A stretch of 43,958 bases of DNA from Thiobacillus sp. 63-78 (GCA_001899765.1 MKWM01000048.1:1-43958), one strand, 5' to 3'. Positions 25,882-38,861 are shown, counted from the stretch's first letter. A program made the numbers and translations. The notes: generated from the sequence alone by a model not told the origin.

Positions 25882-26757
25882 TCAGACGGCAAGACGAAGC
25901 ACGCGGCGTGTATGGAAGCGTGTCAGACCCAACAATCCGGCGCCCATCAGCAGCAGGGTACCGGGTTCGGGTACGCCACCGCCGCCGCCACCCGTGCTGC
26001 AGCCCGGGGTTCCGGGCGGCGCGTTGTCGCAGGTACAGCCCGCCAGCGAGATCAGTTTGAAATAGTCGTTTCCTGCCTTGGCCGGATCGCCCCCGACAAA
26101 CGTGTTCAGCGCGCCAATCAGCCAGTAGCTGGAATAGGTATTGTTGGCAAAGTCATGGGCGCCCGTGCTGGTGCCCCCGAGAAAATTCCCGATCAGCGAC
26201 CAGCCGTTGGACAGCAGTCCCGCATACGACTGGTTGGCGAGGCTGGCCGGGTTACCCGCTCCCGTATACGCCAGAACCGTGAAGTCGGAGTCGGTCGAGA
26301 CCCAACCCGCGGAGAAGGACGTGAGATTCACCTTGTCCGTGAACGAGAACAGGATGGAGTCCACCCGGCCATTGTTATCGATCGAATGTTCGGGGCTGAC
26401 CCCTTCGTTGGTGTCCCGGCCCGTCGTGCCGCCCGTGCAATTTGAGTAACCCGTGCAATCGTTGTTCCGGACCCCCAGACCGCTGCTGCCATTCAGGGTG
26501 ATGTAGGCGCTGTCCAGCAGAATGTTGGCGGAGCCGACCGTATTGGACCAGCCGGAAGCCGTGGCGGTAATGCCGCCCTGCGTATTGCTGGTCTGGTTGT
26601 TGAAGGTCCAGGTATCGCAATTGGGATTGTTCGTGCCGCCCCCGCCGCAATTACTGCCGTGGCTCGAGGAATACGTGGCCTGCGCAACGTTCACGACCCC
26701 CAGTCCGATTGTCAGAACACCCGCCGCCCTGATTGCCTGCCAGAATTTTCTAGTCAT
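25882..26757 (-). CDS. PEP-CTERM surface protein
   Basis: This is an exported protein of 291 residues processed by exosortase. The ATG at 26757 opens a signal peptide (FWQAIRAAGVLTIGLGVVNVAQA). The C terminus has the full sorting signal: VPEPGT from residue 262, a hydrophobic helix (LLLMGAGLLGLT) and an Arg-rich end (HTRRVLR). The body is rich in Asn, Ser, Gly and Thr, with paired cysteines near the N terminus (SNCGGGG, NNPNC) and before the sorting tail (GCTCDN...GCS). It matches no family I recognise. No exosortase is in the window. A sigma-54-type promoter and a terminator frame it as a single-gene transcript. Confidence 0.88.
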   Translation of the reverse strand: MTRKFWQAIRAAGVLTIGLGVVNVAQATYSSSHGSNCGGGGTNNPNCDTWTFNNQTSNTQGGITATASGWSNTVGSANILLDSAYITLNGSSGLGVRNNDCTGYSNCTGGTTGRDTNEGVSPEHSIDNNGRVDSILFSFTDKVNLTSFSAGWVSTDSDFTVLAYTGAGNPASLANQSYAGLLSNGWSLIGNFLGGTSTGAHDFANNTYSSYWLIGALNTFVGGDPAKAGNDYFKLISLAGCTCDNAPPGTPGCSTGGGGGGVPEPGTLLLMGAGLLGLTRFHTRRVLRLAV

Positions 26758-26799
26758 TTTGATTTGTCCTTCATCCCCAGGAACACACGTCGCATATGA

Positions 26800-26815
26800 A
26801 GCAACAGCCATACCA
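26800..26815 (-). promoter_or_regulatory. Sigma-54-type promoter of the PEP-CTERM gene
   Basis: On the minus strand TGGTATGGCTGTTGCT matches the -24/-12 sigma-54 consensus, including a perfect TTGCT. The expected start site is near 26788, about 31 nt before the start codon. The A/T-rich stretch upstream includes the short inverted repeat CTATC-AATCA-GATAG (26834-26848). RpoN-dependent PEP-CTERM genes driven by PrsK/PrsR are known in Zoogloea. Confidence 0.72.
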
Positions 26816-26934
26816 AAAATTGTTTTTCTTTATCTATCAATCAGATAGTTAATTAACTTTGGCCAGACACAGCGCTTCGTGGCGTATTGTGTAAAGAAAA
26901 CCGACTGCATCCCCGACGCCCGCGTCAAAAGCCC

Positions 26935-29661
26935 CTATCTGCCGCCCGCCTGTTTGCGCTTCAGCGCTTCGGTCAGGTGGTCGCGTATCTCGGGATTTTC
27001 AGGCGACCGCACCTGGGCCTCGCGCAGATAGCGCAGGCCCTTCTCGACCTGGCCGGCTTCCACCAGGGCCCAGCCCAGGGTATCGGCCACATTGGCGTCG
27101 CTCGGCGCCAGTTGATAGGCCCGCTCCGCCACGGCCAGCGCGCCGGGCTGGCGTCGCTTGAGCATGACGTAGGCCAGATCGTTGTGGATGCCGGCGTCGT
27201 TGGGCAGTTGCCGGCTCAGGATTTCGTAATGCTGCTGCGCGAGATCCAGCCGTCCTGATTGGATATAGGCCCCGGCCAGGACGCGGCGGGCAGCGGGATC
27301 CGCCGGATTGCTGCCGACCCAGGACTGGATGAATGCCAGCGCCTTGGCCGGGTCGCCCGACGCGTGGTAGGCGTTGTACAAACCGATCGCGTGCGTCGCG
27401 TTTTTCTCGATATGGTAGGCGGCCCCGTAGGCCGTGAGGGCCTCCCCATAACGCTGGCGTTGCATGGCGATGTCGCCGAGCAACTGCTGCACGGCAGCCG
27501 CGCGGGGATATTGGGCAGCGAGGGTGCGCGCCTGCTTGTCGGCCGCCTCCAGGTTGCCCGAGTATTTTTCAAGGCCGGCCTTGAGCAGCAGCGCCGGAAA
27601 GTAGCCCGGTTTGCTCAGCAAGGCCTTGTCCAGCGAATAGCGCGCGCCTTCATAATCGCCCGCGCTGATCTGGAACTCGGCCGCACGCTGCTGCCAGTCG
27701 GCATCGAAGCCCGCCAGCTGGGTGATGCGCTTGAAGTTTTCGCGCGCCAGGCCGCGATTGCCGATGGCCAGATAGCACCGCCCCAGCGCCGCCAGGGCCT
27801 GCAGATTATCCCGATTGGACGCCTGCGCGTCCTTGGCGATGTTCAATGCTTTCTGCGCGTCGCCCGTGCCCAGATACAGATCGACCAGCATGAGGTTGGG
27901 CCGCAGGCTCTGCGGATTGAACGAACGCGCCTTCTCCAGCCAGCGCACGGCCTCGGGTGTACGCCCGGCGGCCAGTTCCAGCTGGGCCAGTTCGTACAGC
28001 GCATCCAGGTTCTTCGGCTGATCCTTGAGCACGGACAGCAGACGGCGGCGCGCGTCTTCCGGCTTGCCTTCATATCGGTCCAGACGCGCCAGATTGAGCG
28101 TCGCCGGGGTAAAGCCCGGGTTCTTCGCCAGCACCTGTTCATAGGCTTTTCGAGCGCCAGCCGTGTCTTTCGCCACGCCGTGCGCCACCGCCAGGAGGTT
28201 CAGCACGGTGAGATTTTGCGGTTCGTTCCTGAGTACGGCCTGCAATACCTGTATGGCCGGCTTGGCCTGATTCTGTTTGAGATACATGATGGCCAGCGGC
28301 ACGCCCGAATAGGCACGGCCCGGCGTTTTGGCATAGGCCTTTTGCAACTGCGCCATACCCTGCGCCTCCTGTCCGACCCCAATCAGGCTCAAGCCGAAAT
28401 TTGCGGCGATATCCGGCGTATTGCCGCCGCTCATCCCCTCGGCCTGTTCGAGCAGCGAAACCGCCCTGGCATGCTGACCCAGCGCCATGTAGGCGGTTGC
28501 CAGCAAGGACAGCGCCTGGGGGTCGTTGGGCCGCGCCCGTGCCGGGCCTTCCAGAAACGCGATGGCCTTGGCGTAATCCTTCTCGCTCATGAGGATGGCG
28601 GTCATGATCTTGCGCGCGCCCATGTGCTGGGGGTATTTCTTGAGGTAGCTGCCCAGATAGGTCTTGGCCTTTTCGTTCTGGCCCAGACTGTAGTGGGCAA
28701 TGCCGCCCAGCAGCACCAGTTGCGGACGCGTCTGCACCGCCTCGAAAGGCAGCGCATCCAGCGCGCTCGCCGCCGCGACGAGCGCGCTGCGCGCTGCCTT
28801 GTCCTGCCCTTGCCGTCCGGCCTGGAGTGCCTGCAGATAGGCGCTTCGCGGGTCACCCGGAAACTTCTGTTTCAGCACGGCCACGTCCCGCGCCGCTTCC
28901 TGGTCGCGGTTGAGATCGAACAGCAAGGACGCCCGGGCAATCAGCGCATCCAGATAATCGGGCTTCAGCGCCAACGCCTTGCCATAGCCCGCCAGCGCAT
29001 CCGGGGCATTGCCCTGCGCATGGGCGATCGAACCTTTCATGTTCCAGCCGGAAGGATCGGCCGGTTTACTGGTAATGGCCCGTTGCGCCATGGCCGCCGC
29101 CTCGGCAAAGTTTCCGCTGCGCAAATAGGCCATGGACTGCGCAACCAGTGCGGCCGGATTGGCGGGATCGAGCTGCCGGGCCTGCTCCAGCGACTGGATC
29201 GCCGCGCGCGTCTGTTCGAGGTCGATCTGCGCATAGGCGCGCGTGACGAGCACCTTGTATGTCACCTCGGGCGGCAGTCCGTCGGGCGAAAAACGCTCCA
29301 GCAAGGCCTGGTTCCTGCCCAGCAGGTTATAGACCTCGACCTGCATGGCGATGATCTGCGACCGGTCCGCGCCCAGCCGCTCCGCATCCGCCAATACGCG
29401 CTCCGCGCCCAGCGGCGCGCCGCTATCGAGGTAGGCCTTGCCCAGCAGGACCAGGGCAGGCAGCATCTTGCTGTCCTGCTGCAGGGCGTTCTTCAACTGT
29501 ACGATGGCGCCCTGGGTATCCTGGTGCTGCATTCGTACCAGCGCATCCTCGTAATACCCCGAGGCTTTCTCCTCGCGGCCGGCCGCGCACGCCAGAGGCG
29601 GCGACAGCGCACCCAGCAGGAGAACCAGCAGAACAGGGGCCCATCGTTTTCTTGGCGTCAT
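26935..29661 (-). CDS. prsT: PEP-CTERM system TPR-repeat lipoprotein PrsT
   Basis: This is a 908-residue periplasm-facing protein made almost entirely of tetratricopeptide repeats, matching the PEP-CTERM-associated TPR family TIGR02917. Repeats such as ALVLLGKAYLDSGAPLGAE and ALSLLATAYMALGQHARAV run from about residue 35 to the end. The leader (KRWAPVLLVLLLGALSPPLAC) ends in a cysteine in a lipobox-like position, though the box is imperfect. Two ATGs are possible, 29661 and 29673; 29661 is favoured because a sigma-54-type promoter would leave only a 15-nt leader for the other. It lies on the same strand as the PEP-CTERM gene, 177 nt apart. Confidence 0.88.
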   Translation of the reverse strand: MTPRKRWAPVLLVLLLGALSPPLACAAGREEKASGYYEDALVRMQHQDTQGAIVQLKNALQQDSKMLPALVLLGKAYLDSGAPLGAERVLADAERLGADRSQIIAMQVEVYNLLGRNQALLERFSPDGLPPEVTYKVLVTRAYAQIDLEQTRAAIQSLEQARQLDPANPAALVAQSMAYLRSGNFAEAAAMAQRAITSKPADPSGWNMKGSIAHAQGNAPDALAGYGKALALKPDYLDALIARASLLFDLNRDQEAARDVAVLKQKFPGDPRSAYLQALQAGRQGQDKAARSALVAAASALDALPFEAVQTRPQLVLLGGIAHYSLGQNEKAKTYLGSYLKKYPQHMGARKIMTAILMSEKDYAKAIAFLEGPARARPNDPQALSLLATAYMALGQHARAVSLLEQAEGMSGGNTPDIAANFGLSLIGVGQEAQGMAQLQKAYAKTPGRAYSGVPLAIMYLKQNQAKPAIQVLQAVLRNEPQNLTVLNLLAVAHGVAKDTAGARKAYEQVLAKNPGFTPATLNLARLDRYEGKPEDARRRLLSVLKDQPKNLDALYELAQLELAAGRTPEAVRWLEKARSFNPQSLRPNLMLVDLYLGTGDAQKALNIAKDAQASNRDNLQALAALGRCYLAIGNRGLARENFKRITQLAGFDADWQQRAAEFQISAGDYEGARYSLDKALLSKPGYFPALLLKAGLEKYSGNLEAADKQARTLAAQYPRAAAVQQLLGDIAMQRQRYGEALTAYGAAYHIEKNATHAIGLYNAYHASGDPAKALAFIQSWVGSNPADPAARRVLAGAYIQSGRLDLAQQHYEILSRQLPNDAGIHNDLAYVMLKRRQPGALAVAERAYQLAPSDANVADTLGWALVEAGQVEKGLRYLREAQVRSPENPEIRDHLTEALKRKQAGGR

Positions 29662-29698
29662 CCGGATGCTCATGGCGTTGTGTGCGTGGCAAGCGTGT

Positions 29699-29714
29699 TG
29701 CAAATACCGGACCA
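29699..29714 (-). promoter_or_regulatory. Sigma-54-type promoter of prsT
   Basis: On the minus strand TGGTCCGGTATTTGCA has GG and GC exactly 10 nt apart and a perfect TTGCA. The predicted start site is near 29688, giving a leader of 15-27 nt. A second sigma-54-type promoter lies ahead of the neighbouring PEP-CTERM gene. Confidence 0.65.
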
Positions 29715-29808
29715 GCCCCGAGGCACCTGATATATGCCGGCCTGGCACAGGGCCACCCCTGGCCATGCGGCAAGCCGGACGGCAATGCCGACATCTCGAC
29801 AGCCACAA

Positions 29809-29825
29809 CCGGACGCCATGTCCGG
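29809..29825. promoter_or_regulatory. Hairpin in the metH upstream region
   Basis: CCGGAC (29809-29814) and GTCCGG (29820-29825) form a perfect 6-bp stem with loop GCCAT, ending 39 nt before the metH start. No T-run follows. It could be an operator or a leader hairpin. No cobalamin or SAH riboswitch motif was recognised in the roughly 190-nt gap. Confidence 0.3.
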
Positions 29826-29864
29826 CAGTGATACCATTCAGGTTTGCCTCCGTCCGCCCGCATC

Positions 29865-33554
<3,690 letters not shown>

Positions 33555-33568
33555 CGTAAACGGAAGCG

Positions 33569-33950
33569 TCAGGCGCGCTGTTTCAGCCAAACCAGCCAGC
33601 CGGCAAGCGCGCCCAGCAGAGCACCCCCGGGACCGGTGATGAAAATACCGAGCAGGGGGCCCCTGGTTCGCGCCAGGCGCGAAGATCATCGGCCCAAAAA
33701 AGCCGCCGACGAATCCCAGCCCTCCCAGCGCCGCCGCGCCGATCCCGACGAAAACAGGCAGGCTGGCATCCGTGATCACTTCCAGCTGCCTCCACACGCG
33801 ACGCGCCATCCAGATGGCAAAGCCGAGCGCCGCCAGCGGTTGCAGCCAGGCGAGCGCGTCGGGAAGCAGCATCAACGAGACATAGAACACGAGCAGCCAC
33901 GCACCGAAGAACGCGGCAACCGAGAGAAGCAGCCGGAGCGATGCGGACAT
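33569..33950 (-). pseudogene. Small membrane protein interrupted by a 1-nt frameshift
   Basis: Read from ATG 33950, the frame encodes three TM segments (LLLSVAAFFGAWLLVFYVSL; LAALGFAIWMARRV; VFVGIGAAALGGLGFVGGFF) up to GPMIFAPGANQGP, then loses its character. Removing one base at the G5/C4 run (plus-strand 33655-33663) restores a hydrophobic glycine-rich helix, LLGIFITGPGGALLGALAGW, that ends LVWLKQRA at a stop 33569-33571. The intact product would be 126 residues. The unedited frame runs on antisense into metH. It lies 7 nt before the NUDIX stop on the same strand. The homopolymer suggests a sequencing error or a recent mutation. No family was recognised. Confidence 0.7.
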
Positions 33951-33957
33951 GCTCCGC

Positions 33958-34515
33958 TCACCAGCCCTGTTCGAGCAGTTTTTCCAGCCAGAACAATCCG
34001 ATCACGGTCTTGGTTTCACAGATCCTGCCATGGCGCACCCAGTCCATCGCCTCGCCGAACGGTACCCGCAGGATTTCCAGGAATTCGTCATGGTCGCGGC
34101 CGTGCTTGCCTTCGCTGAGCCCGCGCGCCAGGTAGAACGCCAGCCGCTCGTCGGAATAGCCGATGCAGGGATAGATGGTGGTGACTTCGCGCCACTCGCC
34201 CGCGGTATAGCCGGTTTCCTCTTCCAGTTCTCTTTTCGCGCAGGTGAGATCGTCCTCGCCGGGATCGATCTTGCCGGCCGGCAGTTCGATGAAATCGCGG
34301 CGCAGCGGATAGCGATGCTGGCGTTCCAGCAGCAGGTCGCCGTTGCCGAACACCGGAATGATGGCGACGGCGCCGGGATGGACGATATATTCGCGGGTCG
34401 ATTCACCGCCGTTGGGCAGGCGTACGCGGTCGCGCCTGGCATGCATCAGCCGTCCCTTGAAGACGGTTTCGCTGGCAAGTTCGGTTTCGGAGAGATCCGG
34501 AATATCGCTTTTCAT
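33958..34515 (-). CDS. NUDIX hydrolase, ADP-ribose pyrophosphatase type
   Basis: This 185-residue enzyme probably splits ADP-ribose or related nucleoside diphosphates. The Nudix box is complete (GKIDPGEDDLTCAKRELEEETGY), and the preceding LLERQHRYPLRRDFIELPAG is typical of the NudF subfamily. The start is set at ATG 34515 (MKSDIPDLSE); earlier in-frame codons give an unlikely Pro-rich leader. A perfect hairpin lies 55 nt upstream of this start. The frameshifted membrane protein gene follows 7 nt downstream and may be cotranscribed. Confidence 0.87.
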   Translation of the reverse strand: MKSDIPDLSETELASETVFKGRLMHARRDRVRLPNGGESTREYIVHPGAVAIIPVFGNGDLLLERQHRYPLRRDFIELPAGKIDPGEDDLTCAKRELEEETGYTAGEWREVTTIYPCIGYSDERLAFYLARGLSEGKHGRDHDEFLEILRVPFGEAMDWVRHGRICETKTVIGLFWLEKLLEQGW

Positions 34516-34826
34516 GATGGGCGGATTCAAGAATGAAGTGCAAGGTTGGGTGACGCCGGCTGGCTGGACGGGATGCGGCGGCATCCCCGCCTCTTGACTG
34601 GCTACTCGAAAGGATGGAAATCAGCCGTACCACCTTATCCAGAAAGAACGATATCAGATTTGCATCCCGGCGCAGACAGGCCCCAAGCTAAAGCACGATC
34701 GCCTGCTTGCCGGAACGAAACGCATCGCCCCTCGGCAGGGCATTGGCCCGCGAATCCCTTGCCCCCAACGCTTCCCTTGTCGGGCGAGAGGGAACGTCCT
34801 CCAGGCCGCAGTCTGGCAAGGCGCGC

Positions 34827-34853
34827 AAAAAAAGCCCGGCTCAAGAACCGGGC
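34827..34853 (-). terminator. Rho-independent terminator, minus strand
   Basis: GCCCGG (34834-34839) pairs with CCGGGC (34848-34853) around an 8-nt loop, and on the minus strand it is followed by seven T residues. No gene on this strand ends nearby; the closest, algR, stops 245 nt upstream. It therefore ends either a small RNA or a long algR 3' region. Confidence 0.85.
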
Positions 34854-34975
34854 AGAATTGAGGGGACACCTTCCTCAATGCGGAGAACTTCTGCCTGCTG
34901 CAAACAGCAAGCCATCCCATGCTACGAGGCGGGGTGCAATCCGGCTATACGACTTTAGTCGTAGAGAGCACTCAA
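34827..34975 (-). ncRNA. Candidate small RNA or long structured 3' leader
   Basis: Read on the minus strand, about 150 nt fold into successive hairpins: TACGAC-TTTA-GTCGTA (34947-34962 in plus coordinates); GCTTGCTG-TTTG-CAGCAGGC; and GGCAGA...TCTGCC enclosing ATTGAGG-(9 nt)-CCTCAAT. The second and third share three bases, so they may compete. A TATATC just upstream could be a -10 element, though no good -35 is present. The transcript ends at a strong terminator. Alternatively it is the 3' untranslated part of algR. No known RNA family was recognised. Confidence 0.5.
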
Positions 34976-35097
34976 GCCCATGATATAAAACGGATTTATT
35001 TTTCATGCTGTCCGGGAATCCACCCGCTTCGCGGTCATTGCGCGGGCGGCCCGCCCGCTACACTTCCGCCGTGATCGCGTCGGGATGCCCCGCACCG

Positions 35098-35862
35098 TCA
35101 ACCGGACCTGAGCGCCTCGCGCAGGGCGGAATACTGGCGCCGGCTGACCGTCAAACGTTCGTCCAGCCCGTCCAGTTGCAGAAAATGACCCTCTTCATCA
35201 CCCGGCAGCTTGCCGATTTCCCGGATGCGGGCACTGGCGACAAGGCAATTGCGATGGATGCGCAAAAAGACCGAGTCGAATTCGTTTTCCAGGCGAGTGA
35301 GCGATTCCTCGATGAGGAACTCGCGGGCGGCGGTACGCACGGTGACGTACTTGAGTTCGGCTTTGAGATACAGGATGTCGGTCACCGGAATCAGTACGAT
35401 ACGGCCTTTTTCATTGACGGAAAGATGCGTGCGCGCCTTGGGATGAGCCGCCTGCAGCCGTTGCAATACGCTGTCGCTCAGGCTGTGCGCCCGCGACAGG
35501 GCGCGCAGGAGACGATCGGTGCGGACCGGTTTCAACAGGTAGTCGACTGCATTGAGATCGAATGCCTGGCAGGCGTAGGTCTCGTAGGCCGTACTGAAAA
35601 TGATGGCTGGCGGTTTGTCCAGCCTGTTCAGATGGGCCGCGCACTCCAGCCCGTCCATGCCGGGCATGCGGATGTCGAGCAATACCGTATCGACCGCTTG
35701 TTGCTGGGCCTGATTCAGCGCATCCAGTCCATTTTCCGCCTCGCCGACAATGTCGACGGACAGCCGGTCCGCACAATCCGCCAGCACGTCGCGCAGGCGG
35801 TGGCGCGCGGGCGCCTCGTCATCGACGATGAGGACGCGCAGGGGCGGGTTGGGTGCGTTCAC
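35098..35862 (-). CDS. algR: LytTR-type response regulator, AlgR-like
   Basis: This 254-residue regulator has an N-terminal receiver domain ([11 protein letters not shown] with D14 and D15; phosphorylated D63 in LLDIRMPGMDG; K111 in LLKPV) and a C-terminal LytTR DNA-binding domain (LYLKAELKYVTVRTAAREFLIEESL, FLRIHRNCLV). The start is GTG 35862, which precedes the fold directly and overlaps the kinase gene by 44 bp; no better start exists. In Pseudomonas AlgR controls alginate, twitching and other surface traits. Its targets here are unknown. Confidence 0.9.
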   Translation of the reverse strand: MNAPNPPLRVLIVDDEAPARHRLRDVLADCADRLSVDIVGEAENGLDALNQAQQQAVDTVLLDIRMPGMDGLECAAHLNRLDKPPAIIFSTAYETYACQAFDLNAVDYLLKPVRTDRLLRALSRAHSLSDSVLQRLQAAHPKARTHLSVNEKGRIVLIPVTDILYLKAELKYVTVRTAAREFLIEESLTRLENEFDSVFLRIHRNCLVASARIREIGKLPGDEEGHFLQLDGLDERLTVSRRQYSALREALRSG

Positions 35863-36865
35863 GGGTATAGGGGAGGACGATATGCACCTGATAAACGGCG
35901 CCCAGCGGCTCCAACTTGAGCCGGGCGTCGAGGTCGAAGTGCAGCAACAGGCGTTCGCGGATATTCGCCAGCGCGATCCGGTTGCCCTTGTGGTGGCCGG
36001 CGTCGGTGGCAATCGGATTGCGCACCACGATGTGGACCTGGTCGGCACTGCGGTAAAGATTGAGGCTGATTTCGCCCCCTTCCGGCTGCGGCTCGATGCC
36101 GTGATAGACCGCGTTTTCCACCAGCGGCTGGATCACCAGCGGCGGAATCAGCGCGTCAGCCGGCATTTTGCTGATGTGCCAGACCACCTGCAGGCGGTCG
36201 CCCAGGCGCAACTGTTCCAGTTCCAGATAGGCGCGAGTGAGTGCCACCTCGTCTTCCAGCGGGGTCAATTCGCGGGCATCGCTCATCAGTGTCCGGAACA
36301 GATCGGCCATGTTTTCCAGCGCATGCTCGGCGCGGCGTGGGTCGCTGCGCACCAGCGACAGCACCGCGTTCAAGCTATTGAACAGGAAATGCGGGCGGAT
36401 GCGCGCCTGCAGCGCCTGCAGACGCGCCTCGGTGATGGCGGGCGACAGGGCGCGGGCACGCAGGTTGAAATAGGTCAAGAGGCCGGTGCCGAGCAACAGC
36501 GCGAACGCCGCCACACCGGCCACAGGAAGCGGCTGTGATCCGGCCAGCAGCGGGCTGAACCACAGCGTCGCCAGCACGGGTATCGCCGTGCCGAGCAGCA
36601 GGGTGGCGCTCACGCCCATGCGATACGGCAGTCTGCGCAGCCAGCGTCCCGCCGCACACAAGGCCAGCAGCGTCAGCAGCAGCGCCGGCTGCGCCAGCGC
36701 CGACAGCGCGATGAACTCGATCCAGAATGCCGGTGCATCCGGCACACGCGCCACCACGCCGGCAATTATCGCGGTCTCCACCGTCAGCGCAATGCGCAGA
36801 TTCACCCCCAGGTGGCAGAAGTTCGGTAATTCGACCTGTCGATTGTTATGATTCTTTCTTTTCAT
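35819..36865 (-). CDS. algZ: LytS/AlgZ-type sensor histidine kinase
   Basis: This 348-residue protein has several N-terminal TM segments (about residues 25-135), then a HisKA-7TM-type kinase module with the phospho-acceptor His159 in [17 protein letters not shown] and an ATPase domain ([15 protein letters not shown]). It is the partner of the AlgR-like regulator, whose start it overlaps. The ATG at 36865 has GGGGA before it. It is divergent from argH, with only 17 nt between the start codons, as in the Pseudomonas argH-algZ-algR arrangement. Confidence 0.9.
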   Translation of the reverse strand: MKRKNHNNRQVELPNFCHLGVNLRIALTVETAIIAGVVARVPDAPAFWIEFIALSALAQPALLLTLLALCAAGRWLRRLPYRMGVSATLLLGTAIPVLATLWFSPLLAGSQPLPVAGVAAFALLLGTGLLTYFNLRARALSPAITEARLQALQARIRPHFLFNSLNAVLSLVRSDPRRAEHALENMADLFRTLMSDARELTPLEDEVALTRAYLELEQLRLGDRLQVVWHISKMPADALIPPLVIQPLVENAVYHGIEPQPEGGEISLNLYRSADQVHIVVRNPIATDAGHHKGNRIALANIRERLLLHFDLDARLKLEPLGAVYQVHIVLPYTRERTQPAPARPHRR

Positions 36866-36882
36866 TCCCCGCTTCCGTCCCC

Positions 36883-38271
36883 ATGAGCACGTCATCGACG
36901 CCGCCTGCCGCCTGGTCCGGCCGCTTTTCCGAGCCGGTTTCCGAAATCGTCAAACGCTACACCGCGTCGATTCCCTTCGATTATCGGCTGGCCGAGTTCG
37001 ATATTCAGGGTTCGCTGGCACACGCCGCCATGTTGCACCACGTCGGCGTCCTGTCCAAGGACGATCTGGAGGCGATCCGGCGCGGCATGGCCGAGCTGCT
37101 GGCCGAGATTCGCACCGGCCGCTTCAACTGGTCATTGGACAAGGAAGACGTCCATCTCAACATCGAAGCCGCGCTGACCGCCAAGATCGGCGACGCCGGC
37201 AAGCGCCTGCACACCGGGCGCAGCCGCAACGACCAGGTGGCGACCGACATCCGCCTGTATCTGCGTGATGCGATCGACCGTATCCTGGCCGGCGTGCGTG
37301 CCTGCCAGACCTCGCTGGTCGATCTGGCCGAGGCGCACGCCGACACCGTGATGCCCGGCTTCACCCACCTGCAGGTGGCGCAGCCGGTCACCTTCGGCCA
37401 CCACCTGCTGGCCTACTTCGAGATGCTGACGCGCGACGCCGAACGCCTGGCCGACTGCCGCCACCGCGTCAACCGGCTGCCGCTGGGTGCCGCTGCATTG
37501 GCCGGCACCAGCTATCCGATCGACCGGGAATACGTCGCGCGCGAACTCGGCTTCGAGGCGGTATGCGAGAACTCGCTCGACGCCGTCTCCGACCGCGACT
37601 TCGCCATCGAATTCACCGCCGCCGCCGCGCTGGTGATGACCCACCTGTCGCGCCTGTCGGAAGAACTGATCCTGTGGATGAGCCCGCGTTTCGGCTTCAT
37701 CGACCTCGCCGACCGCTTCTGCACCGGCTCCAGCATCATGCCGCAGAAGAAGAACCCCGACGTGCCCGAACTGGTGCGCGGCAAGACCGGCCGCGTCAAC
37801 GGCCACCTGGTCGCCCTGCTGACCCTGATGAAAGGCCAGCCGCTCGCCTACAACAAGGACAATCAGGAAGACAAGGAGCCGTTGTTCGACAGCGTCGACA
37901 CGCTGACCGACACGCTGGCGATCTACGCCGACATGCTCACCGGCGTGACGGTCAAGCCCGACGCCATGCGCGCCGCGGTGATGCAGGGCTTCGCCACCGC
38001 CACCGATCTCGCCGACTATCTGGTGAAGAAGGGCGTGCCCTTCCGCGACGCGCACGAAGTGGTGGCGCGCGCGGTACGCGCGGCGGAAGCGTCGGGGCGC
38101 GATCTGGCCGACCTGCCGCTCGCGGAACTGCAGACCTTCAGCGCGGTGATCGCCGACGACGTCTACGTCGTGCTGACGCTGGAGGGCTCGCTGGCTGCCC
38201 GCGACCACTTCGGCGGCACCGCGCCCGCCCAGGTGCGCGCGGCGATTGCACGCGCGCGGCAGCGGATTTAA
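36883..38271 (+). CDS. argH: Argininosuccinate lyase
   Basis: This enzyme cleaves argininosuccinate to arginine and fumarate. The 462-residue protein carries the signature [20 protein letters not shown], which includes the catalytic serine loop, and [17 protein letters not shown] near the N terminus. The ATG at 36883 is 17 nt from the divergent kinase start. No clear Shine-Dalgarno sequence is present. The last 4 bp overlap the convergent MarR gene. Confidence 0.96.
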   Translation: MSTSSTPPAAWSGRFSEPVSEIVKRYTASIPFDYRLAEFDIQGSLAHAAMLHHVGVLSKDDLEAIRRGMAELLAEIRTGRFNWSLDKEDVHLNIEAALTAKIGDAGKRLHTGRSRNDQVATDIRLYLRDAIDRILAGVRACQTSLVDLAEAHADTVMPGFTHLQVAQPVTFGHHLLAYFEMLTRDAERLADCRHRVNRLPLGAAALAGTSYPIDREYVARELGFEAVCENSLDAVSDRDFAIEFTAAAALVMTHLSRLSEELILWMSPRFGFIDLADRFCTGSSIMPQKKNPDVPELVRGKTGRVNGHLVALLTLMKGQPLAYNKDNQEDKEPLFDSVDTLTDTLAIYADMLTGVTVKPDAMRAAVMQGFATATDLADYLVKKGVPFRDAHEVVARAVRAAEASGRDLADLPLAELQTFSAVIADDVYVVLTLEGSLAARDHFGGTAPAQVRAAIARARQRI

Positions 38272-38855
38272 GCCGGCTCCGATACCACCGGCGGGGCGTG
38301 TTCGCGGCAGATCCGCCGCACTTCGGGACTGCTGAGCTTTTCCTGTTTCAACCCGCAAAAATAACTGCGCGGTCCCAGCCGCTGGTTGTAGCGACAGGTC
38401 GCGCACACACCGAAGCTGCGCTTGCCGCTTTGCGCCTGCACCTGCGCCAGCACCTGCCGCAGCACCACCATCGCCGACGTCACCCGCGCCGGGCTCGCCG
38501 TCTGCACGATATCCCGCCAGGCGCTGCCTGCGCTCAGGGTTTTCAGCAGGGTGGTGCCACCTTCGGTCAGGATCAATCGCACCACCCGGCCATCGCGTGG
38601 ATCGGCATAACGCGAAATCAGGCGACGGCGCGCCAGTACCAGCACGGTCTGCGACACCGTGCCCTTGGTCAGGCCGAGATATTCGGTCAGCGCCTGCGGC
38701 GTGTTGCTGAAACGATTGGCCTGGTTCAGGTAGAACAGCACCTGCAGGTGCACCGGCTGCAGGCCCTGCGCCGCGCCCGCCTGCCGCAAGTCGGCCCGGG
38801 TCAGCAGCGACAGCCGCTCGACCAGATCGAACAGGGTAAGCGCCTGGCTTTTCAA
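38268..38855 (-). CDS. MarR-family regulator with a four-cysteine C-terminal extension
   Basis: This 195-residue protein has a MarR winged-helix core (residues about 30-110: [21 protein letters not shown] and [19 protein letters not shown]). Beyond it lies a tail with Cys151, Cys154, Cys167 and Cys183, a CX2CX12CX15C pattern followed by His186. Such a tail could hold zinc or an iron-sulfur cluster. The start appears to be TTG 38855, six nt after the cyaY stop; no ATG fits. The two genes thus look like one operon, and the regulator may sense iron or Fe-S status. That idea is inference. Its stop overlaps that of argH. Confidence 0.85.
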   Translation of the reverse strand: MKSQALTLFDLVERLSLLTRADLRQAGAAQGLQPVHLQVLFYLNQANRFSNTPQALTEYLGLTKGTVSQTVLVLARRRLISRYADPRDGRVVRLILTEGGTTLLKTLSAGSAWRDIVQTASPARVTSAMVVLRQVLAQVQAQSGKRSFGVCATCRYNQRLGPRSYFCGLKQEKLSSPEVRRICREHAPPVVSEPA

Positions 38856-38861
38856 ATGCGT

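Larger units (their letters stand above)
34516..35097. other. 582-nt gene-free region
   Basis: I find no convincing protein gene. It holds, in order, a perfect hairpin GGGATGC-GGCG-GCATCCC (34570-34587) in the nudix leader, a stretch that in translation gives Pro/Ser-rich spurious frames typical of non-coding repeats, a minus-strand terminator with a candidate small RNA, and a GC-rich palindrome GCGGGCGG-C-CCGCCCGC (35042-35058) just beyond the algR stop. Confidence 0.6.

Noticed and set aside
27259..29730. 823-codon open frame antisense to prsT
   Set aside because: The reverse strand encodes a clear TPR protein; this frame has no motif.
29674..29864. SAH or cobalamin riboswitch before metH
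   Set aside because: The conserved core motifs were not found; only short local hairpins are present.
34827..34975. Identity with 6S RNA
   Set aside because: The two ends do not pair, and the usual ygfA neighbour is absent.
34546..34983. Pro/Ser/Arg-rich open frame in the gene-free region
   Set aside because: The composition is typical of translated non-coding repeats, and the segment includes a terminator on the other strand.
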